DNA from: Nephrocerus scutellatus
Lineage: Eukaryota; Arthropoda; Insecta; Diptera; Pipunculidae
Assembly: GCA_947095585.1 (NCBI GenBank)
Contig: OX352762.1
Coordinates: forward strand, 88,834,749 to 88,898,748
DNA length: 64,000 nt
Direction: 5' to 3'
Of this stretch, positions 35,985-48,216 are shown piece by piece. The position numbers and the translations under genes are program-made. How positions within the stretch are numbered: position 1 is the stretch's first letter; every line of letters starts with the position of its first letter. The notes beneath the pieces were generated by a model that had not been told where the DNA came from, made no database searches, and saw only the letters and a list, made by a program, of their open reading frames with translations.

Positions 35985-36490
35985 AAAACAACCCATAAAA
36001 ATTAAAATTTTTCTTGTAAATTCTCTAATCGGAGATACACACACACACACACACACCAAATGACGCAACGGCAGCGAACAGCGTTGCTCACAAAGCACAG
36101 AGCTCAGACTTTGCCGTGATCTGATGCGATATAGCGATATTTAAAAATTGTATATTGGGGTCCCCAAAGGGCCGATCGCTCCAAATTTTTACAAAAAGTG
36201 CTTTCCATCGAAGACACACATGTGTACAAAATTTTAAGAAAATCGGGTAAATTTTGTAAAATATTTGTAAGGGAGCCCCCCGAACCCGAGGTCCGAGGGG
36301 CCTCAAAAATTAACAGAAAGTATTGTCACCGGAAATATATATGTGTGCAAAATTTCAATAAAAGCGGGCCATTGCAAGTGGGCTAAAAATTGATCAGAAA
36401 ATCTGACCAGCCAGCCAGCCAGCCAGCCAGCCAACCAGCCAACCAGCCAGCCACGTGCACGCGAAGTTAATATAGAGAATTTAACAAATG
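35985..36490 (+). repeat. Repeat R, near-complete copy with GCCA array
   Basis: It opens AACAACCCATAAAAATTAA and AAATTCTCTAATCGGAGAT, has an AC microsatellite (36,039-36,056), internal units with ATTTTTACAAAAAGTGCT and ACACATGTGTACAAAATTT, then AAATTGATCAGAAAATCTG, a CCAG/GCCA array (36,408-36,452) and the end CACGCGAAGTTAATATAGAG followed by AATTT. The start (AAATTCTCTAAT) and end (ATAGAGAATTTA) are imperfect inverted repeats. Confidence 0.7.
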
Positions 36491-36599
36491 CATGCATATT
36501 GTACAACAAATATTGCATTGTTTTAGACCTTGATGTTAATAGGGATTAATTTAAAAGTAATTTGCTTAATTGGTAAAAATATCTAATTAGTTTTATATA

Positions 36600-38070
36600 T
36601 ATTCCTCCAGTAAATGATCGAGCTAGTCCCTTCTAAGTAAGGTTGGCGCGAGTCCGATAAAAAAGCCCGTAAAAATACGGAACCAGAAATCAGCCTCGGA
36701 TATACTGATGAACGACGACCACGGCAATGAAAACGGCTAAACGATTTAAGAATTTTCTCATGGAACGTACGCTCACTGTATAGAGCTCGAACTGCACAGC
36801 AGCTAGCCGATACCCTGTCCAAATATAATGCTGACATAAGAGCAATTCAGAAGGTGGACGGGGAATGGTGTCTTACAAAAATATGAATATGACATATATT
36901 ACAGCTGTCATGCAAGACATCATTTGCTCGGGGTGGGGTTTCTAGTCAGCAAAAGAATGAAACCCACCGTTCTCGGCTTTAAAGCAGTAAATGAACAGCT
37001 ATGCACCATTCGCGTGCGGGGCAGATTTATAAACATAAGTCTCAAAACGTTCACGCACCTACAGAAGATTCCTCAGATGATGAAAAAGAAGAATTCTTTG
37101 AATCAGTCGAACGGGACGTAAAAATCATTCTGGGTAATATGAATGCCAAAATAGGTAGGGAGCCAGTATTCAGGCAGTACATTGGCACCCATAGCTTACA
37201 GAAGAACACACCACAACGAGTCATAGAGATGTCAGCAAGCAATAATTTGGTCGTTGCGAGTACAAGGTTTGCTCGTAAAAATATTTACAAAGCCACCTAG
37301 GTATCTCCTGATGGAGCCACCCGCAACCAGTTAAACCAAGTGTTGATAGACTGCCGCCACAACCCGAACCTGATGACAGTACGAACGTACCGAGGTGCCA
37401 ACGTCGTCGGACCACTATCTTGTTTGTATGGTGCTCCGAGCGCGGATTGCATCTTCAAGAAAGACAGCATCCGCGATCCAGATTCGAGTCTACACGGCTG
37501 CCCTTCGCAACGAAAAGACCAGAAACAAACTAAGGTCAAGCGATAGGACTCGCCCTTAATGCAGGGAGAGTAAGTCCTAGGGCTGAGATGCCGGGCGTAG
37601 AAGAGAAATGGACACTCCATGTAAGGCAGTAGTCGTAGAGATCGGATCTAGAGTTTCAAAACTCACTTAACAGCATTTTATAGGCCGCCTATTATAGCAT
37701 AGCCAGAGTAGAACTTTATAAAGCCACGAGAGAATTCGGCATCCCAAATAACACGACTATGTACGTTGACCATGACCAATGTTATAAGTCAAGTAATAAT
37801 ATCCGTATAACTATCAAGCCCATTCAACATCTATAACGAGCTCTGACAATGGTATGAACTAGGCTGCATCCTCTCCATATGGCGTTGGAGAAAATGATTC
37901 GAGAGTTTGATGTAACGGCGAGAGAAACAATCCTCTATAAGTCCATTCAGATACAGGGCTGTACAGGAAGCTTTCATCCAGATCGAGCAGGCGGCACGAA
38001 ATCTGGGGCTGCACATAATATAATGAAACGCGATACAGAATGGCCACGTCTACGAGTAGAAGATCAACAT
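36600..38070 (+). pseudogene. RTE-like LINE family A, copy with endonuclease
   Basis: It begins ATGATCGAGCTAGTCCCTTC. Near 36,755-36,845 it encodes WNVRSLYRARTAQQL and ADTLSKYNADIRAIQ, the start of an EEP/APE endonuclease. ILGNMNAKIGRE lies near 37,120-37,165, and the C-terminal DGATRNQ...VLIDCRHN part near 37,310-37,360. After a large deletion only small pieces of reverse transcriptase remain (37,645-38,070). The APE-type nuclease nicks DNA to start target-primed reverse transcription. This copy is dead. Confidence 0.8.
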
Positions 38071-38095
38071 TGGTCCCACTCAGATACAGATAGAT

Positions 38096-38620
38096 ACGGA
38101 TTAAAATCCAATGTTCACCGCATTAACGTCGGTGGGCCCCAAGGCTCTGTTTTGTCTCCGACACTCTTTCTGATCTTCATTAATGATCTCCTATCCGCCG
38201 CTTCTAATCCAATCCATTCTTTCGCTGACGACAGCACTCTTACCTTTCCATATGATTTCACGATTTCTGAACGCCCTCTTAGTCGCAAGTAGAACTTGAA
38301 CAACAACGTATGTTAAGCACGTTGAATTGACAGCATAACAAGGTGGGGACTACATAATAGAGTTGAATTTACCGCTTCTAAAACAAAATGCTGTCTCCTG
38401 TCGTACAAGCGTTATTTAAACCACCAACCTTTATCCCTGAATGAATCTAGCATCGAAGAAACTGGACAACTCGCAATTCTCGGTATGTTTGCCATCGCCA
38501 AAAATGCTGCGAGATGTTTAGTTTTCCTAAAACTGTGCAAGATGTACATCACTCCTTCAGATCTGGCTACTATTTACAAAGCGTTTTTTCGCTGTAAATT
38601 TGTATACAACTGTATTGAGA
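38096..38620 (+). pseudogene. Jockey/CR1-like reverse transcriptase fragment
   Basis: The plus strand reads VGGPQGSVLSPTLFLIFINDLL then IHSFADDSTLTFP, giving the PQG..LSP and FADD (38221-38232) boxes. Weaker matches follow to the region after the palm (TKCCLLSYK, AARCLVFLKLCKMYITPSDL, about 38,380-38,570). It abuts the LINE A remnant without visible spacer. Confidence 0.8.
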
Positions 38621-39086
38621 TTCCTTCTTTACTTATAGTTATGTGAAATGAATTGCTTGATTCGGTGTTTCCGCATTTATATGATCTGCAGTCATTTAAT
38701 TTCGTTTAAAAAAAAAAGAATCTGGCGCAGATTGATTTTTTGGCTGTCAAGTTGTTCGTGTTTTTTTAAAAACCAATCTACGGTAGATCGGATTTCCCCT
38801 CTAACAGATCTTGATATTTTGGGAGATTTACCCCTCTTTCCATTAACTACAACAGCAATACATACAACAAAACAATGTAAACAAAAGATTCTCGGCTTTC
38901 GTGTGCCGTGTGAGCTCGAGCATATGTAGATTTCTAAAACAAACAAAAAAAAAAACGACATAAGACATGCGTGCATAGACATCTAATTTTTTCCTCTCCC
39001 TAATTTTCTAACGCCCTCGCTGCTCTAAGCACTTATAAGGTTGCAAATCCCTTTAGCGTGCGTACACTATAAAAAAAATAACCTTT
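38621..39086. other. Unrecognised DNA
   Basis: Two overlapping antisense frames of about 95 codons here lack motifs and look like chance. Confidence 0.35.
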
Positions 39087-39476
39087 CAATTCCAGGAATT
39101 TAACCATAACATCCAAGCTGCTGGTGTATAACACAATGGTCGTACCAGTACTTATATATGGATCCGAGATATGGGTGCTTGTCCAGAAGCATTCTGACCT
39201 TTTAGCCACGTTCGAGAGAAAAGTCTTACGGAGAGCTAAGCTTAGGTGGGCAGGACACCTAACTCGCATTAGCGAAGAGGATCCTGCTCGAAAAGTCCTT
39301 TGTGGTAGGATTTATGGAACACGACAGTGAGGCCGGCCAAGCCTACGCTGGAAGGATGGCGTATACCAGGACGCCCAGAGTTAAGGTAAGCCAAATTGGA
39401 TGACATCGGCTCAAAATCGGGAGAGATTTTTCGGGAGGCCAGGACCGGACACCGGTTGAAGAACCAAATATGATGA
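39087..39476 (+). pseudogene. RTE-like LINE family A, 3' end only
   Basis: It contains YGSEIWVLVQKHSDLLATF (about 39,158-39,215), LRWAGHLTRISEEDPARKVL and the 3' tail (GATGACATCGGCTCAAAATC; AGGACCGGACACCGGTTGAA) ending in AAATATGATGATGA. A 5'-truncated insertion. Confidence 0.8.
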
Positions 39477-39499
39477 TGACATTTTTTTATGGCCACTTG

Positions 39500-39680
39500 G
39501 CGCTGGGGCCAGATCAGTGCAAAGTTTTTACAAAAAGTGTTGTAAGTGTTGTCACCGGAGACTCACATGTGTAAAAATTTGAAGAAAATCGGGTTAATTT
39601 TTTAAAAAAATATATGGAAGCCCTTCAAGCCATCCAAAAATACACCTATGGACACGCGAATTTAATGTAGATAATTTAAA
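39500..39680 (+). repeat. Repeat R, short copy
   Basis: AGTTTTTACAAAAAGTGTTG, CACATGTGTAAAAATTTGAA and GAAAATCGGGTTAATTTT are present, ending GGACACGCGAATTTAATGTA. Confidence 0.65.
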
Positions 39681-39896
39681 AACTACTCTTGATTGTCAAC
39701 CACACGTTAATTTTTAACATGGCGTTATACCACAGATAGTGATACCATAGACAACAAAGATACCAATACTGAAAAGCTGTGAACGCAAAATAATTTAATT
39801 TAAAAAAATTCGAATTCGAAGTAACCAATGTGGATTTTTTAACAAAGCCGAATTGAAACGATTTAATTCATGGTCATGCGAAATCCATTATTTTTA

Positions 39897-40522
39897 TTAT
39901 GGTTGTTTTATAAGTCTGTTACTTTTTGCACAGAAGCTTTAAATGCAACGCTGCTCCCGTCAACTGCCATCTACTAATAGACTACTGTCAAATTTTGAGG
40001 AAGCTGCATCATTGAGTTTGTGTTTGATAACCATTGAAAGAAGACAACCTCGTGAATTTTAACGAAAATGGAAAAAAGTGAATTTCGTGTGCTGATTAAG
40101 TATAATTTTTTGCGTAAACAAGCCATCAACATTTGCGCCGTGGACGAAACGTGCATCCATCACAACACATCAGAGACCAAGGAACAATCAAGACAGTGTG
40201 TTTCACCGGGTGAACGGCCCCATGGTGGGTCTGTTGGCCAACAAGGCCATGGCCACAGTTTGTTGGGATGCATGCGGTGTCATTCAAATCGATTTCCCTG
40301 AAAAGCGTAAAACGAGCACCAGCTAATATTATTCACATTTTTTGGACAGATTCAGTTTTCGATTTTGAAGCAAAAACGACAGCCTTTGGCGGAGAAAAAA
40401 GCGCTGTTCCATCAAGACAGTGCACGGGTGCACTCGTGTGTAGTCACCATGGAAAAATCCATAAATTGGGCTACGAACTGCTACCCTATTCATCATATTC
40501 TCCAGATTTAGCCCTGTAGCGG
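39897..40522 (+). pseudogene. Classic mariner (DD34D), left part of a split copy
   Basis: TA (39895-39896) precedes an inverted repeat containing GGTTGTTTTATAAGTCTGTT. The transposase starts near 40,068 (MEKSEFRVLIKYNFLRK), loses about 130 residues, and resumes at VDETCIHH.TSETKEQSRQ and VSPGER. Frameshifts follow around LFHQDSARVHSCVVTMEK; the fragment ends at LLPYSSYSPDLA (about 40,516). Classic mariner motifs HQD.AR.H and YSPDLAP are recognisable. The continuation lies at 42,827-43,078. Confidence 0.85.
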
Positions 40523-42826
40523 AATGCTGGTTTCTAAATTTTTGGGTGTGGTGCTGGTGGTTAGCGGTTTTTAAATTTATATATATATATATATTTTTTT
40601 TTATATAGAGACTTATTGCCAAGGGAGGACTCCCTGAGTGACTTTCGTCACGGCAATAAGTTGGGCTATGCCCTTTATTAAAATTAAAAATTAAAATTCG
40701 AAGGAATGAGAATTACAACATATCATATTCCTCACGTTTGTAGCCGGTTTCAATTTATTTTCTCAGAATTCTCCCTGATTCATTGAAAAAGCAAAACGAA
40801 AAACGAACACGAATTTAGAACGACGCGAGTCCAAATACTTTTATCAATGAATCATGGTCAGGGAAAACTACAAAAAACCTTGACCAAGAAAATATTACAA
40901 ATTATAAAAATAATGTAAAAAATACTGATAAACAATTTTTTTTTTTTTTCATATTAATAAAAATACCTATTGATACTTTTTATCCATCATCCTTCAAGAA
41001 GAACGGCTAATTTGAACGCCTGCTGATTATAAGATTCGGGAAACATGTGCTCGACCAATTGATTCCACATCGAAGAGACTCTCGGAAAAAAGGAGGATTG
41101 AAAGTGTTGGGTTCTACATGAAAAAAGTTTTAAGGCAAATCTATGTTGATTGGACCTTAAGCGAGTGTTTACGTTACGTTACTGAGAAAAGGCACTGGAA
41201 CTAGAGAACGGGTTTCTAAAGAACATTTACCGTTGTAAAATTTGTAGAAAACAGATAAAGCTCCTACATTTCGTCTTTGCTCCAAAGTATCAAGAGACGA
41301 AGTAATGGATACTTCGTTTATCAAACGTATAACTCTATTTTGAACTCCATCAAGATGAACCAAATGAGATTTTGGGGCCCCACCGCACACATATGAATTA
41401 AATTCTAAAATGGGTCTAACATAAGATTTATATAATCTTAATACTTCAGAGGGAGTGAAGTAGAAGTTACAACGTCTTATGAAGCCCAAACATTGGCTAG
41501 CTCTTTTTGAAATTTCATAAATATGTTCTTTCCAGGAAAGATCACTTGATACTTTTAAATCTAACAACTTAAGTGAATCAGATCTCGCAATAGGGGTACC
41601 ATTAATAACAGGTGGAACATAATGTTGAGTTGTCTTCTGAGAAAAAAGGCAAGACTGGAATTTATTTGGATTAAATTCTACTCTGTTAGAAATGCCCCAA
41701 TCAAGAATGATTTGAATATTAGACAGAATAGTTAAATTCATTAATTCACGCGAACCATTCAAGCGAAAATTGCATTATTTTTGGCTGACAAACTCAATGG
41801 AAGCAGATAGTGTTGTATCATCAGCAAACGAATGGATATCACAGGTTGTAGAAGACAACAGGTCGTTGATATATATCAAGAAGAGCGTGGGAGACAAGGA
41901 TGATCCTTGGGGCACGCCAGCATTGATCCCATGTGAATCTGAAGATATACCATTTAATACAACTTTTATTTTACGGTTCCATAAATAATTCTCAATCCAT
42001 GTAATGAGAGAGGAGTGTAAGTTCAGCGCACCAATCTTACTAATAAGACAATCATGCCATACTCTATCAAAAACTTTAGCAATGCTAAGGAAACAACGCT
42101 TGATAGAGTCCATTAACTTCGATAGAACCGACAACAAAGAAATAGGACGGTAGTTCGTGCCGATTTTTCACCTTTTTTTGGAACGGGTTGAATATTTGCT
42201 ATTTTCCAAAATGATGGAAAAACACCTGTCTTCATTGAGAGATGATACAATTTGCTAAGCGGTTTTGCCATATAGGGCTGCTGCGGCCGACGTATAACAA
42301 GTGAATTTTCCATTGCAGAGTCTCAATCAAACTGTAATCTGTTTTATGCTATAAAATAGAAATAAAAAGTTCATTTGTTTTTTAGAGAAATGCGTTTTTG
42401 GAAAACGAAAATGGCGTCCAATTTAAAAGGAAGAGGAATTTAGTTGTCTTGAATCAAATTCTATGATTTCTGACTCAGCAAGAACGACCAAGCCCTTCCG
42501 GAAACGATTGCGAATTTAATAAAAGAAAGATTTGCAAATCTATTTTCTCTATGAGTTTATTTGTTTATAGACATTAACTTAAATAATTACAAATTAAAGG
42601 CGATCGATTAAATGAGACGCTGGCATGATCCAGTACAAAAAGGAAGTGAGCAAAAATGTAAGTATATGAGACAAAACTACTGTGAATTTTCATTGGATAT
42701 AAACTAATGTGGGTTTGGTTTGGCGTGTAATAATGCAATTTTTCTTGGGTGTAAGTTTTTAATTATTATTATTGTGATAATTGATAAATATTTAATTGAA
42801 TAATAAAATGATTAATAATATTAGTT
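40523..42826. mobile_element. Insertion block splitting the mariner
   Basis: The mariner halves end and resume at adjacent residues (SPDLA | SDYFLF), and GCG flanks both junctions, so about 2.3 kb was inserted here. It contains an AT microsatellite (40,573-40,594), the jockey-like LINE (40,610-42,330, minus) and about 500 bp of unassigned DNA to the right. It may be one LINE insertion or a two-step event. Confidence 0.65.
40610..42330 (-). pseudogene. Jockey/CR1-like LINE, copy 1
   Basis: On the minus strand, right to left: LYHLSMKTGVFPSFWKIANIQPVPKKGEKS (from about 42,250), then INAGVPQGSSLSPTLFLIYIN, and HSFADD with the catalytic box at 41817-41828. A 197-residue open frame follows (41,762-41,169: RVEFNPNKFQSCLFSQK; SDLSWKEHIYEISKRASQCL; SYVRPILEFNSYV). 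Its 3' untranslated end at left (GTGACTTTCGTCACGGCAATAAG) matches copy 2 at 51.8 kb. Relative to copy 2, about 120 bp is deleted near 42,115, removing the YGFQRNRSSG block. Confidence 0.85.
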
Positions 42827-43078
42827 TTGCGACTATTTTCTGTTTCAAAACCTGAAGAAATGGCTGGGCGGTAAGGGATTTGGGTCTTACGAAGAGGGTC
42901 ATCACTAAAAAAAAACACCTATTTTGAGGGCCTTGAGGAGACCTATTATTTGCAAGGAATAAAAAAAATTGGAAAAACCCTGGACTAATTGTATCGACTA
43001 TGTTGAGAAATAAAACGCGTTTTTGCCGAAAAAAATATCTTTTATTCAAAAAGTCACTGACTTATCAAACAACCCTCG
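42827..43078 (+). pseudogene. Classic mariner, right part of the split copy
   Basis: It resumes DYFLFQNLKKWLGGKGFGSY, then with a frameshift ends WTNCIDYVEK before a stop near 43,013, the usual mariner C-terminus. The right inverted repeat (GACTTATCAAACAACCCTC, ending 43078) mirrors the left end at 39,897 with few differences and is followed by TA (43079-43080). Confidence 0.85.
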
Positions 43079-43080
43079 TA

Positions 43081-44453
43081 TTATATTATCTGTACTTCGT
43101 ACTTTTACATAATTTAAACCAAAAACACTCATTTGGCTTGATTAAAAGGCTTGGCTTACTCCGAAATAAAAATGTTTAGCCATAACATACATACGGTAAA
43201 TAATTATAATTAATTGTAAGCGGCTGATTTTATACAATGCAATTTTAAATTTAAATTAAGCTCCACAAGTTACTGTGTTATGTATACCTACTACACCAAT
43301 TTATTAATACTTATTATTCGGTCATTATATTTTGGCAATTACCATTCCATTCATTGCATGTGAAAAGGCTTGTACATTGAAGTATACTAACTCATAAACG
43401 AATGTCGCCAACCACCCACTGCACTACCAAATATTTAGTTGAATTAAATTTCCCCTTTCCTATCTCCAAATATTTGTAAAGGAACATAGGAGCAGTCTGC
43501 AGCATCAGCAAGCCATCCTCGCTTCCTCTTCATCATCGTCATTCGCACAAATTTCATCAATTAAGCTTCCTTCAAACTATTATCCTGTTTCGAATAGCAT
43601 ATTATAATTAAATTTGCAAATTCAACCGCATGTGCTGTAAACACTCGGAGTTTGCTTGGAGCTTCACATATGGGTCTTCAACGCGATGTGGTGCTCGACG
43701 AGGAATTCTGGAGTACGTTAAAATGTAGATCTGCATTTGATTTGCCAGTAGTGTACTCGTGTGTGTTGCTTTTACCACTTAGAGATTTATAATTGCTTTG
43801 CGCGCAAACGAACAGACACCACACACACACATACACACAACGACTGGCAGACAGACGCTGGAAAATTTAGGTTCATCTTTCAACTTCATGTTTGTCTGGA
43901 AAGTAATAATAAGAAGGGGAGAATTACTAGCTTCCTTTTGCCATACAGCAACGATCAGAAACCAGGACTTTTAATTGACTAATAAGACAATCCACCATTT
44001 ACCATCACGTCATCAGACTATCGAACTTTACACTTTGCTTTTACTGTCTTGAGTTATTAAGTTAGCGGGATACACATAATATATATCTACCCGTACAAAC
44101 CAGACAAGCAGAGGTTTCTCAGTTTCTGCGATGAGTTGATAAGGAAACGTTGCTCAATGGCTCGATTAAGTGCATTAGTCGAAGAGAAAAGATGTTATGA
44201 CAGTAGTTCAAGGATGCCAGTTTGTAGCTTTTTGTTGACTTACTATATTGCCTAAAAGCAGTTTGTTAAGATGAGTTTTCCTTTTGTAGAGAAGTGATGA
44301 GATTTGTGGAATTTAATTAAATTGTTTGATTGTGCATTCCGTAAAAATAGTAGATTTTATTTCGTAAGTTCAGCTTAATTAAATATTACATACAGTTCCT
44401 TTGAAGCTTCTAGTATGTATCTACGAGTACCTATTAAATTAGTGATAGTAGGT
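43081..44453. other. Unrecognised DNA
   Basis: A short CA-rich stretch (43,817-43,840) lies within. No supported gene. Confidence 0.4.
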
Positions 44454-44706
44454 GCCGTGGCTCATGGGATAAGTGCATGGACTTCTGAGCAGGATGTTTG
44501 TGGGTCGAATCTCAGTAAGACCAAAAGTATTTTTCACGGTCCGAATGTCTGACAAACATACGAGAGTAATAACTTGTCATGGAAAGCTTCTTAATTCGCC
44601 GTTCGGATACGGCATTAAATTGTAGGTCCCTTCCATTTGTGTGCAAAAATATACATGCATAACACAAATGGTCGCTAGAAGCTAGGACCATGGACCGCAA
44701 CATACT
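44454..44706 (+). mobile_element. tRNA-derived SINE copy
   Basis: Head GCCGTGGCTCATGGGATAAG, a decayed B box GGGTCGAATCTC (about 44,502-44,513), then ATACGAGAGTAATAACTTGT, TTAATTCGCCGTTCGGATAC and ACCATGGACCGCAACATA. It is collinear with the 35.2-kb copy, ends a little earlier, and directly abuts LINE family B. Confidence 0.75.
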
Positions 44707-45780
44707 TTCTTAAATGCTTTCACCTCTCGAGGCGTCAAAAACGCCTACGCGCTTTCTTGTTCTGTTTACTGAAACGCGCTTAACTTGCCTCCAACTCATT
44801 CCCAAGAACCCTGTTTCCTCCACGACTGTCTTGCGCCACGTTCTCCTAGGGCGTCCCGCTGTTCTACCTGTCTGGGTGAGCGATTTCCATTGCATGGCAT
44901 ATTTCGCAATAGAGTTGTCGTCACGCCGTAGTGTGTGTCCAATCCACTGCCACTTTATCCTTCGCACAATAACGTCTATAGGTTCTTGGCCCATTCTCTG
45001 ATGAAGTTCGTCGTTGGATATACGATTGGGCCAGAAGATGCTCAAGATGATTCGTAGGCATTTGTTTACGAAAGATTGCAGCTTGCGCGTGGTAGTGGTA
45101 TCCACCTTCCAAGTACTGCACCCATACAACAGTACTGATTCGGCGTTGGAGCGAAACAGTCGAAGCTTAGTTCTTGAGCTGAAAACATTGCTTCTATCTC
45201 CAGACTTTCGGTAGCATTCCGAACGCAGCCCTTGCTTGCTTATCCGATTTTGCTGCACACATTCAGTTCGGTGCCACCGCGGTCAGCCAAGATCACACTT
45301 TCTAGGTATACTTTGATGATGCTTTGATTTCTAGATTTTGGGCAATCATATGAAGGTCCATTATCCGATGTGAGAGCAGGCAATCATCGTCAGCGTAGTC
45401 TAGCTGTTTAAGATAAGTTGTCATAGTCATGTCCATCGAATTCCAATTTTCCCTACCGTCAGTGGTGCACGGAGTACATCGCTGATGACCACCAGGAATA
45501 ACAGCGGTGATAGTATGCACCCCTGACGTACTCCACTTTGGACTTCAAATTCGGACACCTTACCGTTGTGTAGGACGTGACATTGACTTCCTTCATATGT
45601 AGCTTTGATAATAGCTATAAGCTTTTCTGGGATACCCCTCCTGCGCAGGGCCATCCAGATAGCATCTTGATTTAAGCTGTCAATCAAAAGCCTTCTCGAA
45701 GTCGATCGACAGAAGATGTAGCGGAGATCTGTACTCGACGCATTATTCTATTATGATCCGCAAGGTGTTTATGTGATCGA
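44707..45780 (-). pseudogene. LINE family B, reverse transcriptase part
   Basis: On the minus strand: DSLNQDAIWMALRRRGIPEKL, GVRQGCILSPLLFLVV (about 45,545-45,500), LDYADDDCLLSHR (Y-A-D-D box near 45,400), then after frameshifts the C-terminal part NAESVLLYGCSTWKV, QSFVNKCLRIILSIFWPNRI, WQWIGHTLRRDDNSIA and GRPRRTWRKTVVEE (45,200-44,740). It is related to the plus-strand fragment at 18.3-18.9 kb. The clade is RTE/R4-like by eye. Confidence 0.85.
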
Positions 45781-46439
45781 TGCAAGAGGTGTTTGGTGTT
45801 TGGTGATTTTTAACATATTTATGTATTTACAAAAAATACAATTTGTTTCAAAGAGTCTAAAATCGAGCAGATGACTAGACAAAAGATTTGGAAAAAAGAA
45901 AAAGAAGAAAATAATAGAATATAAAAATAATTGACTCATATTGTTATCTTATATTGGATAGTTGTAATTCCGTCTAAGCAATGAATAAGTTTAAAAGGAT
46001 TTTATTTTCATGAAAAACTTCTTTTTTATACGTTTCCTTCTAAAACTATCCCTATGAATAAAAAAAATTCAAAATTACGCCATCGCAAGCCGAGCGCTAA
46101 TCAATTGTTTTAAAACAAGTCATATTAAATTCTGACTGGTAGAATTCGATATATACGAGTGGACAAACTCACAAATTGACAAACAAATACACGCACGCTA
46201 AAAAAATTATTTTGTCCGGATTATAAGCTTCGGCCTTCGGGCTTGTAATAAATTAGATTGTCATTTCAATTAACAATATTTTTTTTACTATATGTATTAA
46301 TACAGGGTGCTAAACTTTGTTACGGTATGGTAATTATACCAAACAAAACAGGAGAAATGTCATATCGTATTCTCTGTGATCTGTGGTACTTCTATTCGAG
46401 CTTATATAAAAACAACATCACCACGAAAGAAAGAAAGGC
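45781..46439. other. Unrecognised AT-rich DNA
   Basis: Nothing supported. Confidence 0.35.
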
Positions 46440-47480
46440 AGAAATAACTACGGTTAAACGATAGGACTCGCCTAAATGCTGTGAGAGTAAGTACTGGGGC
46501 TGAGATGTCGGGCGTAGCAGTAACATGGAAACGCCTTAAATATAGTGTCATTAGTACTGCTGACTCATTCTTAGTCCTAAGGTCGGAACGACTGTTTCGG
46601 TAGTGGATGTTAGTTAGCGTCTGAAAGTAAGAATGTTGTACCAAGCAATGCAATAATCTGATAGAACGCGGGTACAAGAAGAACAATAAAAAAACCCTGA
46701 ATAGAGACTAAGAAGAGTTCACGGGCGAAAGAAAGCTTCCTGGGAGAAAAATCTCGTCAATAAACTCAAACAGCACAGAGAGATAGGACCACACTAGTCG
46801 CGAAAGTTCTACCAAGAGCCCATATTGTATTATACAATATACACCGCGTTGCATATACTGCAAAGTTGCTAAATGGCCAGCTAAATGAGGAATTGGAGGA
46901 TCCACTAATGATGGACGATCACACCATGCTGCCACCAACAAACATAACCAAAGTTATAAGAGCGATAATTTGTTAGATGATATCTGATTAAAAAAAGGAA
47001 GTAGCATTTTAAGATTTTCTCGTCAGGATAGCGATAAATCCTTTTTTGACCAATACCACTGTGGTTTTTTCACTGGCAAATAAACAACTGATCAGATTTT
47101 CACATTTAGGCAGGTGATGGAAAAATGGCTATACTATGTGGTTTGACAATGACCAATGTTATAAGGCAAGTTAAGATATCCCGATCAATTTTAAGCCCAT
47201 TCATCATTTATAACGGGTTGAAGAAAGTGAGAAGAAAATCAGAACTTATTTTGCCATAATAGGCAAAATATTCAGACAGAACTAAAATTTTAATTCCTAC
47301 TCCTACTAAATAAGTATTGATTTTGCTTGATATAGGCAAATCTTTACTTGTGATGAATTTGACATTCATATTGGTAGAACAACCCCTGTACAGGAAGCTT
47401 TTATCCAGATTAATCGAGCGGCTTAAAACTGGAGACTTAGACAAACTTAATGACATCGGCTTGAAATCGGTCCACGGTAT
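46440..47480 (+). pseudogene. RTE-like LINE family A, heavily eroded copy
   Basis: Stretches collinear with the 8.1-9.8 kb copy include CGATAGGACTCGCC and GTAAGTACTGGGGCTGAGAT, CAGAGAGATAGGACCACAC, ATACCACTGTGGTTTTTTCA, CAACTGATCAGATTTTCACA and TGACATCGGCTTGAAATCGG. Much is deleted or replaced. No reading frame survives. Confidence 0.7.
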
Positions 47481-48216
47481 ATTTAAATGTGATGATTACG
47501 CTCAAATTTTTAGAGACTTTGAGGGGACTTTTTTTCAATAAAATTTGATTTATCTAAAGATTCACGGTTTCAGTGAATGAGCAAAAATTTATATTCATTT
47601 ACAGCAAAATAAATTGATCTAATTTCTAAATTATTTCATTGTAAATCTATAATATATGTATGCTAAGATTAAGATATTTTTATTTTTTGATTAAAAACTA
47701 AACTAATTACTAATAAAAATAAGAGTCGGCTCAACAATAGGGACCAGACTTATTTACATTGTTTTCATTTATTTTGTATTGCTTATAATTAAACAATATT
47801 TTTCACTACTTAATATACTACATGTTTATATTTAAAGTCATTTAATTTTAAACAATACATTTTAAAATAAAGTAAAAATGAAAGAAACAGAAGGGGGCGT
47901 CTAAACAGGGCGATCTTCAGCCTCTGTAATGTTGATTGCTGGCCTTCTCGTGGAAGGAGACGTCTTGATTAGTAAATATTTCCACACATGTAGCGTCTGT
48001 GAATCCTCTGATGTTTATATACCGGTGGCTTGGCTCGATTTACTCGTTTCTCAGTCCTTGCATCTCCGGACTTGGATGTGTTTCCAACCCATTACCGAAT
48101 TTCCTAGAAATTTGGAACAAGTGTTCGGTAATTGGCAGTAGACCTGCTGCTTTGTAAAGCCTTGAACTCGAGACAAATTTGTAACTATTTGCCACCCTCC
48201 AGAGTCCTGTACATAT
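47481..48216. other. Unrecognised DNA flanking a solo LTR
   Basis: The region is open on the minus strand between about 48,273 and 48,040 without a recognisable motif. It might be remnant retroelement sequence. Confidence 0.3.

Noticed and set aside
34200..36500. A CRISPR array or other spaced-repeat system
   Set aside because: The repeated units are satellites, microsatellites and transposon copies without regular unique spacers, and the DNA is clearly from an animal.
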